From Burkholderiales bacterium (GTDB lineage: Bacteria; Pseudomonadota; Gammaproteobacteria; Burkholderiales; Burkholderiaceae_C): DNA of 64,000 bases. Positions 15,931 through 22,243 of this stretch are shown one piece after another. The first letter of the stretch is position 1. Every line of letters starts with the position of its first letter. The notes under the pieces are model-generated. The model saw only the letters and a program-made list of their open reading frames with translations. It did no database searches and was not told the DNA's origin. The stretch spans positions 1-64,000 of the forward strand of contig JACRPO010000020.1 in assembly GCA_016223165.1 (NCBI GenBank), read 5' to 3'. The translations under genes and the position numbers were made by a program.

Positions 15931-16019
15931 CGGGTGCACGGGTGCGCTGGCGCACGGGCGCACGGGCGCACTGGCGCACTGGCGCACTGGCGCACTGGCG
16001 CACTGGTGCACTGGTGTGG
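15931..16019. repeat. 9-bp tandem array (GCGCACTGG-like)
   Basis: About nine degenerate copies of a 9-bp unit, mostly GCGCACTGG and GCGCACGGG, lie between the ATP-grasp gene end and the DinB-like gene start. Because the period is nine, all six frames stay open, which creates spurious N-terminal extensions. Confidence 0.93.
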
Positions 16020-16022
16020 CGT

Positions 16023-17174
16023 TCAGTCGGTTGGCGGATACAGCGGCGTCAGCGCCTTCTCGCGCCTGTAGGCGGCGACGAATTCAGCGAGCTTCATCGG
16101 CGCGAAGCCGCGCCGGCGGTTGGCCGCGCCGATCTCGAACAGCCAGCGGTACTGGCGCATCAGGTCGCGCCAGGCCTGCAGCAGCGAGGTCTTGCGATCC
16201 CAGATGTGCGTGCTCTCGGCGCCGGCGCCGTTGATCTCGACGATCGTGAAGCCGCGCCCCTGCTGCAGTTCGGCGAAGTCGGCGAAGCGCAGGTCGAAGC
16301 GGCCGAAGTGGAACTCCGGCAGGCAACGCGCGAGGGCCTCGAAGCGTGCCTGCATCGCTGGCGTGGCGAGGTGCGTGCCATCACGGAAGATGGCGCCGCG
16401 GCTGTGGCTGCCGGCAAAGGCGAGGCGCACCGCCTCGCCGGGCGCTGGTACTTCGTCGAGCCGCGCCGCATGGCGGTGCAGATAAAGGTGCGGCAGGCGG
16501 CCGGCGCGCGGGTCGGCGAGGATCAGCTCGCGCAGCGTGCGCCGGCCGTCGCCGTGCACATGCGGGAAGTACTTCAGCGTGATCGAGACGATGCGCCCCT
16601 CCGCCTCGCCCGGCCGGCGGCAGTAGAAGATGCCGGCCTCGCCTTCGTGCGGCACGAGCCGCTGCAGGATCAGCCGCGCGCCTTCAGGGTAGGCGTCGAG
16701 GTAGGCCGCGAGATCGGCGGCGCTGCGCACGAGCTTCACGCCGGCGCCGCGGCAGCCGAGGTCGGGCTTGGCCACCACGGGCAGCGCGATGCCGGCCTCG
16801 GCCAGTGCCTGCAGCGCGTGCGGCACCTGCTCGGTCGCCGGGCCGTGCCGGTCGAGCGCGACGAACGGGGCCACCCAGTCGCCGAGGTGCGCTCGCGCCA
16901 GCGCCAGGATTTCGGCCTTCGATTCGCCGAAGAAGCCGCCGCCGGGGAAGTGCGGGTTGGCGGCGGTGGGCAGCAGCAGGCCGCGGTGGCGCAGCATCTG
17001 CCACGCCGCATAGAGCATCACCGGCGGATAGAAGGCCCACATCGGCCAGAACTCGAAGAACGACAGCGGCGCGCCGCTCTCGTCCAGCGGCGGCATGCCC
17101 TGGTGCGGGCGCGGCCGGGCAGCAGCGCGTGCCTGGGCGCGCGGTGGTTCCAGGCGCAGGGTGGCGGTGTTCAT
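16023..17174 (-). CDS. ATP-grasp carboxylate-amine ligase-like protein
   Basis: A 383-residue protein with an ATP-grasp fold. The N-terminal part has a conserved-looking aromatic segment (WPMWAFYPPVMLYAAW) and GGGFFGESKAEIL. Nucleotide-binding features follow: PVVAKPDLGCRGAGVKLV (Lys and glycine loop), LILQRLVPHEGEAGI, and the metal site FGRFDLRFAD with IVEINGAGAEST. Such enzymes join a carboxylate to an amine using ATP. The substrate is unknown; pipelines often call it D-Ala-D-Ala ligase-like. The ATG overlaps the stop of the DedA gene (ATGA at 17171-17174), so it is translationally coupled as the third gene after the hydrolase and DedA. Confidence 0.82.
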   Translation of the reverse strand: MNTATLRLEPPRAQARAAARPRPHQGMPPLDESGAPLSFFEFWPMWAFYPPVMLYAAWQMLRHRGLLLPTAANPHFPGGGFFGESKAEILALARAHLGDWVAPFVALDRHGPATEQVPHALQALAEAGIALPVVAKPDLGCRGAGVKLVRSAADLAAYLDAYPEGARLILQRLVPHEGEAGIFYCRRPGEAEGRIVSITLKYFPHVHGDGRRTLRELILADPRAGRLPHLYLHRHAARLDEVPAPGEAVRLAFAGSHSRGAIFRDGTHLATPAMQARFEALARCLPEFHFGRFDLRFADFAELQQGRGFTIVEINGAGAESTHIWDRKTSLLQAWRDLMRQYRWLFEIGAANRRRGFAPMKLAEFVAAYRREKALTPLYPPTD

Positions 17175-17866
17175 CGTTCACTCCCGGTGACAGGGGCAGA
17201 GGCAGAGGCAGGGGAAGGCGCAGCGGAAAGGGCAGAAGGCGAGCGACGCCGCAGCAGCGGCAGCGCGAGGGCGAGCGCGACGATCGGCAGCGCCACGGCG
17301 AGCGGCGCCGGCACATGCAGCACGGCCGTGAGCCAGGCACCGAAGGCATGGCCGAGCGCGAAGAGGCCGGCGGTCCACGCGCTCACCGCGATGAGCACCC
17401 AGCCGCTGAAGGCCGGCAGGCTGACGCCCAGGAAGCCGCTCGCGGTGTAGGTGACGAGGCGCAGCCCCGGGATCACGCGCGCCAGCAGCACGGCGCTCGG
17501 CAGGCGGCGCGTCAGCTGCTCGCGCAGCATCGAGGCGCGCGCGCCGATGTAGCGCCGGCGCAGGAACGGCAGGCGGCGCGCGAGCACGCCGAGCCCGTAC
17601 AGGCCCAGGTCGCCGAGCGCGATGCCGCCGCCGACGGCCAGGAGCGCGAGCTCCCACGAGATCGACCCGCGCGCCGCCAGCGCCGCGCCGGCCGCGATGG
17701 CGAGGTCCTCGACGAGCAGCGTCGTGAGGGCGAGTGCGAGCGCGATCACCGCGGGGTCGCGGAGCCCGTCGAGCCCGTCAAGCCCGCCAAGCCAACCGAG
17801 CCCGCGCAGCGCCGCTTCCCACGAGGCGAGGTCGCTCAGCATGTCACTCAGCATGTCTCTCAGCAT
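17171..17866 (-). CDS. DedA/VTT-domain inner-membrane protein
   Basis: A 231-residue polytopic protein. The central segment contains GGGIALGDLGLYGLG, RRRYIGARASML, ARVIPGLRLVTYTASG and AFSGWVLIAVSAW, the re-entrant loop and Arg-Pro-Gly pattern of the DedA (SNARE-associated/VTT) family. DedA proteins include flippases or scramblases for undecaprenyl phosphate and phospholipids. Three in-frame ATGs arise from a 12-bp repeat (17840-17866; MLRDMLSDMLSD); the first overlaps the hydrolase gene by 7 bp. The C-terminus overlaps the ATP-grasp start. Genomic context suggests lipid-carrier traffic for products of neighbouring enzymes, but this is inference. Confidence 0.85.
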   Translation of the reverse strand: MLRDMLSDMLSDLASWEAALRGLGWLGGLDGLDGLRDPAVIALALALTTLLVEDLAIAAGAALAARGSISWELALLAVGGGIALGDLGLYGLGVLARRLPFLRRRYIGARASMLREQLTRRLPSAVLLARVIPGLRLVTYTASGFLGVSLPAFSGWVLIAVSAWTAGLFALGHAFGAWLTAVLHVPAPLAVALPIVALALALPLLRRRSPSALSAAPSPASASAPVTGSER

Positions 17867-18759
17867 GCGAGACGCCCGGCGGCGGCGATGGTGCGCCGCA
17901 GCTCGGCCTCGGCATGCCAGGGCAGGAAGTGGTTGCGGCCGGGCAGCAGCTCGGTGATGACATGGGCGGCGCGGCGCAGGCGCTGCTGCGCGTAGGCCGC
18001 GTTGGCCACCGGCACCAGGTCGTCCTCGGTGCCATGAACGATGAAGACCGGGCAGCGGATGCTCTCGAGCACCCGCTCGAGGCCGACGAGCTCGCCGCGC
18101 AGGGCGAGCAGTTCGTCGTTGGCATTGCGGATGGCGCGTGGCAGCGCCGCGCGCACGAGCGGCCATTGGCCGAGGCGCTGCAGCGGGTGGACGCGCTCCA
18201 GCGCCGGGTCGAGCGCGGCGGCGACGAGGATGAGCGCACGCACGCGCTGCGGGTGCGTGGCCGCCGCCTGCGCCGCGACGGCCCCGCCGAGCGAATGGCC
18301 GAGCAGCACGGCGTCGCGGCCGTCGTCGGGCAGCAGCGCGGCCACGGCGTCGGCCTGCGCCGCGAGGCGGGTCTCCGCGGCGTGCGGGCCGCTGCCGCCG
18401 AAGCCGGGGCGGTCGAGCGCCAGCACCTCGAAGCCCGCGGGAGGCTCGCGCAGGAAGCCGGCCCAGCCTTGCGCCGAACCCGGCGTGCCGTGCACGAGCA
18501 CGAGGCGTGGCCCGGCCGGGTCGCCCGCGACGAGATGGCTGACGGGTCGCGGGCGCTGGCTGCCGGGCGCGACGTGCGTGACGGTGCGGCGCAGCGCACC
18601 CAGATCGTCGCCGCCGCCGCGTGCCCCTGGCGGTGCGAAGCCGATCGTGTGCCCGACGACGGACAAGGCGCTCCACAGCGAATGAGGCGCCGGTGCGGCG
18701 CGCGCGCTCGACGTGAGCCGGCTTCGCAGCGGGCTCGGCGAGGGGACCTGGGGCGACAT
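17860..18759 (-). CDS. Alpha/beta hydrolase
   Basis: A 299-residue alpha/beta-hydrolase. The oxyanion motif is LVHGTPGSAQGW, the nucleophile elbow GHSLGG, the acid is within HGTEDDLVP and the catalytic His within PGRNHFLPWH, so the triad is intact. No strong signal peptide is visible, although the first 40 residues are Ser/Pro-rich and could be a leader or over-extension. ATG 18759 was chosen; an upstream frame continuation looks non-coding. It is the first gene of a coupled three-gene unit with DedA and the ATP-grasp protein and diverges from the OlsB/OlsA-like pair. Substrate unknown. Confidence 0.85.
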   Translation of the reverse strand: MSPQVPSPSPLRSRLTSSARAAPAPHSLWSALSVVGHTIGFAPPGARGGGDDLGALRRTVTHVAPGSQRPRPVSHLVAGDPAGPRLVLVHGTPGSAQGWAGFLREPPAGFEVLALDRPGFGGSGPHAAETRLAAQADAVAALLPDDGRDAVLLGHSLGGAVAAQAAATHPQRVRALILVAAALDPALERVHPLQRLGQWPLVRAALPRAIRNANDELLALRGELVGLERVLESIRCPVFIVHGTEDDLVPVANAAYAQQRLRRAAHVITELLPGRNHFLPWHAEAELRRTIAAAGRLAC

Positions 18760-18999
18760 CGGCGGGGCAGTTGACTGAGGCGACGAAAGCAGCCGAGGCG
18801 CAACGCAACGGCCGCGGCTCGAGGGGTCGGAGGTCAAGGGTCATGGTCGATCTCGCCACGCACCTCTTACGCGGCCATTTGCACGCACCCCTTGCGCGGC
18901 CCCTTGCGCGGCGCGTGGCGCGCGTCGATGCCGTAAGCAAACACGCGCCGGCGCGACTGCTGCTCATCACCCACGCGATGCCTCGATCGGACGAACCTC

Positions 19000-19848
19000 A
19001 TGAGTGCCCCATCGTTCGAACTCGCCCGCGCATCGGCGCACGCGACAGCGCCCGCCGCGACGTGTGAACCGGCCGGTGCTCCGGCGGCGCCGGCATCGCC
19101 GGCCAAGGAAGGTGGGCGCTATCGCCTGGGCCTCGCCCGATCGACGGGCGAACTGCGCGCCGCACAGCGCCTGCGCTTCGAGGTCTTCAACCTCGAGCTC
19201 GGCGAGGGGCTGGCGCGCTCCTACGGCTCGGGACTCGACGAGGACGAGTTCGACGCGGTGTGCGACCACCTGCTCGTTTGCGACGAGGCCGGCGGGCGCA
19301 TCGTCGGCACCTACCGCCTGCAGACCGGCGCCATGGCGCGCGCGGGCCTCGGCTACTACAGCGCGCGCGAATTCGATTTCGCACCCTACGAGTCGCGCCG
19401 CGACCGCCTCATCGAACTCGGGCGCGCCTGCATCGCCTTGGAGCATCGTTCGTTCGCGGTGCTGAGCCTGCTGTGGCGCGGCATTGCCGCCTATGCGCTC
19501 GAGCGCGGCGCCTGCTATCTCGTGGGCTGCAGCTCGCTCACGTCGCAGGACGAGCGCGTCGGCGCGGCCGCCTGGCGCCGGCTGCAGGTGCACGCCGTGG
19601 AGGGCGAACTGGCCACGCGCCCGCATGCCGCGTTCGCCTGCGCACTCGGCGACGAGGGGCCGCCGCCTTCGATCCCGAGGCTGCTCACGGCCTATCTCGC
19701 CCTCGGCGCGCAGGTGTGCGGGCCGCCGGCCATCGACCGCGAGTTCGGCACCATCGACTTCCTCACCTGGCTCGACCTCGACGCGTCGGGCGCGCTGCCG
19801 CAGCGGCGCCGCCACCGCTTCGTCGGCGCCGCGCCGCCGGCGCGATGA
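19000..19848 (+). CDS. OlsB-like N-acyltransferase (GNAT fold)
   Basis: A 282-residue acyltransferase of the ornithine-acyl-ACP N-acyltransferase type. The core reads RFEVFNLELGEG, VCDHLLVCDEAGGRIVGTYRL, YYSAREFDF, and ELGRACIALEHRS, all hallmarks of the OlsB/Acetyltransf_5 family, which transfers a 3-hydroxyacyl chain from ACP to an amino-acid amine. Together with the next gene it could make lyso-ornithine lipid and then ornithine lipid. The first 38 residues are an Ala/Pro-rich leader. The stop overlaps the next ATG (ATGA at 19845-19848). Because ATP-grasp and DedA genes are divergent neighbours, an amino acid other than ornithine is possible. Confidence 0.85.
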   Translation: MSAPSFELARASAHATAPAATCEPAGAPAAPASPAKEGGRYRLGLARSTGELRAAQRLRFEVFNLELGEGLARSYGSGLDEDEFDAVCDHLLVCDEAGGRIVGTYRLQTGAMARAGLGYYSAREFDFAPYESRRDRLIELGRACIALEHRSFAVLSLLWRGIAAYALERGACYLVGCSSLTSQDERVGAAAWRRLQVHAVEGELATRPHAAFACALGDEGPPPSIPRLLTAYLALGAQVCGPPAIDREFGTIDFLTWLDLDASGALPQRRRHRFVGAAPPAR

Positions 19849-20630
19849 GTGCCGTCCTCGCCGCCGCACCCGCCGCGCCGCTCGTGCGGCGGCTGCGCGC
19901 CGCGTGGCGCCTGGCGCGCGCGCTGCTGCACGCGCTGCACGGCCTCTTGACGGTGCGCGTGGCCTTTGCGTGGCTCACGCGGCCGGCACGCGAGCGATGC
20001 ATCGGCCGCTGGTCGCGGCGCATGTTCGAGGCGCTCGGCGTACGCGTCGAGCAGCGCGGTGCGTTGCACGAGAGCGCGCCGCTGATCGTCGCCAACCATG
20101 TCTCGTGGCTCGACGTCATGGCCCTGCATGCCGCCTGCCCGCAGGCGCGCTTCGTCGCCATGGCCGAGCTGCGGCAGTGGGGTTCGGTGGCGCGGCTCGC
20201 CGACGGCGCGCGCACGATCTACCTGCAGCGCCGGCGGCTGCGCGACCTGCATCGTGTCGTGCGTGAAGCCGCCGCGGCCCTGCGCGCCGGCGACCGCGTG
20301 GCCGTCTTCCCCGAAGGCGTGGTGAGCGAAGGCCACGGCCTGTTGCCCTTCCACGGCAACCTGCTGCAGTCGGCGATCGATGCCGGCGTGGCGGTGCAGG
20401 CCGTGGCGCTGCGCTACAGCGATGCCGCGCACGCCGTGAGCGACGCGGTGGACTTCACCGGCGGCATCACGCTGGCGCAGAGCCTGTGGCGGATCGCCTG
20501 CGCCGAGGGCCTGGTGCTTCAGGTGCGCGTGCTGCCGCCGCGCGCCACGGCCGGCGAGCGCCGGCGCGAACTGGCCGCCCGGCTGCGTGCCGACATCGCT
20601 GCGGCATTGGCGCTGCCGCCCCGCGGCTGA
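19845..20630 (+). CDS. OlsA/PlsC-like 1-acyl-sn-glycerol-3-phosphate (lysolipid) acyltransferase
   Basis: A 261-residue membrane-associated acyltransferase. NHVSWLD (84-90) gives the catalytic His85-x4-Asp90, and FPEG at 155-158 is the second PlsC motif; a hydrophobic N-terminal segment (about residues 25-45) anchors it. Members use acyl-ACP or acyl-CoA to O-acylate lysolipids. Translational coupling to the OlsB-like gene makes an OlsA role, O-acylation of an acyl-amino acid, the most likely reading. General lysophosphatidate acylation remains possible. Confidence 0.87.
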   Translation: MSAVLAAAPAAPLVRRLRAAWRLARALLHALHGLLTVRVAFAWLTRPARERCIGRWSRRMFEALGVRVEQRGALHESAPLIVANHVSWLDVMALHAACPQARFVAMAELRQWGSVARLADGARTIYLQRRRLRDLHRVVREAAAALRAGDRVAVFPEGVVSEGHGLLPFHGNLLQSAIDAGVAVQAVALRYSDAAHAVSDAVDFTGGITLAQSLWRIACAEGLVLQVRVLPPRATAGERRRELAARLRADIAAALALPPRG

Positions 20631-20696
20631 GCGGTCGAGAGCGGCGGCACGAAGAGCGCCGGGGGCGCGGCGCGCGGGCGTCGGTGCCGCGGCCCT

Positions 20697-21224
20697 TCAG
20701 CGCACGAGCGTGTTGACGAGCAGCGCCGCGACGAGGAAGCGGCGTGCCTCCTCGGGAGTGGCGTCGGCGGCGAGCGCCGGCTCGAGCTCGCGCAGCGGAT
20801 GGTCGGTCTCGTCCAGCCCGCTGAAGACCGGCAGGCCGAGCGTCTGCTGCAGCCGCGCGGCCTGTGCCGGGGCCAGGGCTTCGCCGTCCACCGCGTCGTA
20901 GAGGCGGCCGAGCAGGCGGGCCACGTCGGCGGCGGCGTCGGCCGGGCCGTCGAGCAGGGCCGGGTCGAGCGTCAGGCGCGAGACGCGCGCGCCCAGGGCC
21001 TCGGCGGCGGCGGCCACGAGGCCCTCGCTGCCATGGCTGGCCTGGTTGCAGTCGACGCAGCAGGCCTCGCAGTGCTTGACCAGGTGCCAGCCGCTCAGCA
21101 GGGGCTGCGCGACGCCGGCGCGCGCGGCGCGGGCGAGCAGGCGGGCCGTGTCCAGCAGGGCGCGGGCGTCGGCGGCAGGCAACGGACGCGTGAGCAGCAC
21201 GCGCTGGTTCAGCAGCATGTTCAT
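20697..21224 (-). CDS. Uncharacterised protein with HCxxCCxxC cluster
   Basis: I do not recognise this 175-residue protein. It is mostly helical, without signal peptide or membrane span. The one striking feature is KHCEACCVDCN (His51, Cys52, Cys55, Cys56, Cys59), which could bind zinc or an iron-sulfur cluster. The rest is Ala/Leu-rich with an acidic second half. The ATG at 21224 has no clear ribosome site; ATG 21218 is an alternative. It is divergent from the Crp/Fnr regulator with about 200 bp between, so the two may be co-regulated. The coding look (conserved-type codon use, no shadow gene opposite) supports it as real. Confidence 0.65.
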   Translation of the reverse strand: MNMLLNQRVLLTRPLPAADARALLDTARLLARAARAGVAQPLLSGWHLVKHCEACCVDCNQASHGSEGLVAAAAEALGARVSRLTLDPALLDGPADAAADVARLLGRLYDAVDGEALAPAQAARLQQTLGLPVFSGLDETDHPLRELEPALAADATPEEARRFLVAALLVNTLVR

Positions 21225-21427
21225 CGGACGCCCGAGACTAGGGCGGCGGCAAGGAGGCGGCTTGCGCCGCGTCAAACTCCGCTCGTCCCCGGTGGCCTGT
21301 TGCCGAGCGGACATGAACGATTTACCGAGCGTTGCCGAGCGTTGCCGGGCACACGATCTTCGGTTGACCCGGGATCCCTAGTCTGGCGATCGGTCCCAAC
21401 CACTCGAATCGCCGTCCAGGAGCCACC

Positions 21428-22243
21428 ATGTTCAGCGCCGACCCCCAGGTTTCCACTCATCCCGCCAGCCCGCTCGCGCACGGAAGCGAGCCATCCGAAG
21501 ACCGGGCCGGCGGCAAGGGCCACGGCGAGCGCAGCGAGAGCAGCGATAGCGAGGAGCGCCGGCGCATGGCCGAGATGTTCGAGGTGCTCGCCTCCACGCT
21601 GCCGGTGCAGCGCCGCATCGTGCGCGCCGGCGACCAGGTGCACTCGGCCGGCGAGCGCTTCACGAACCTCTACGTGCTGCACGCCGGCGTGCTGAAGGTC
21701 ATCAACACCTCCGCCGACGGCCGCGAGAACCTCGTCGGGCTGCTGTTCAAGGGCGACTGGCTCGGCTTCGACGGCATCGCCACCGGCTGCTACGGCTGCG
21801 ACGCCGTCGCCACCGACACCGGCGAGGTCTGGGCCCTGCCCTACGAGGCGCTGCTGCGCGCCAGCCGCGAGCACGCTTCGCTGCTCGGCCTGCTGCACGC
21901 GCAGATGAGCCGAGCCATCACGCGCGACCGCGACTCGCGCCTGTCGCTGTGCACGCTCAGCGCCGACGCGCGCCTGGCCGAGTTCCTGCGCCAGTGGGCC
22001 GACGCGATGGCCCGGCGCGGCTCGCGGCCGAACGCGTTCGACCTGCACGTCACGCGCGCCGAGATCGGCAAGTTCCTCGGCCTGACGCTGGAGACCGTGA
22101 GCCGCGGCTTCTCGCGCCTGGAGCGCTGCGGTGCCATCCGCTTCCTGGAGAAAGGCCGGCGCAACATCGAGATCCCCGATCTCGGCGTGCTCGACAGCTT
22201 CATCCAGGAGAGCCCGCGTCCGGCCGGCGCGACCCTGCAGTGA
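21428..22243 (+). CDS. Crp/Fnr-family transcriptional regulator
   Basis: A 271-residue regulator. An acidic, disordered N-terminal stretch of about 45 residues precedes a cyclic-nucleotide-binding-like beta-roll (GERFTNLYVLHAGVLKVI, LLFKGDWLGFDGIATG). The C-terminal winged helix contains TRAEIGKFLGLTLETVSRGFSRL; the ETVSR signature of the recognition helix is that of Fnr and predicts TTGAT-type half-sites. The N-terminal Cys cluster that binds iron-sulfur in Fnr is missing; Cys residues occur only in GCYGCD. AGGAG is five bases before the ATG. The last 44 bp overlap the convergent sensor kinase gene. The signal it senses is unknown. Confidence 0.9.
   Translation: MFSADPQVSTHPASPLAHGSEPSEDRAGGKGHGERSESSDSEERRRMAEMFEVLASTLPVQRRIVRAGDQVHSAGERFTNLYVLHAGVLKVINTSADGRENLVGLLFKGDWLGFDGIATGCYGCDAVATDTGEVWALPYEALLRASREHASLLGLLHAQMSRAITRDRDSRLSLCTLSADARLAEFLRQWADAMARRGSRPNAFDLHVTRAEIGKFLGLTLETVSRGFSRLERCGAIRFLEKGRRNIEIPDLGVLDSFIQESPRPAGATLQ

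Noticed and set aside
18771..19067. 98-residue open frame upstream of the OlsB-like gene
   Set aside because: Overlaps the OlsB-like start in another frame, has no ribosome site, and its sequence is low-complexity Arg/Ala derived from CCCTTGCGCGGC repeats.
20640..21427. Fnr box (TTGAT-N4-ATCAA) in the regulator/orphan divergent region
   Set aside because: I looked for the consensus and saw no convincing match; only a TTGAC near 21364 is present.
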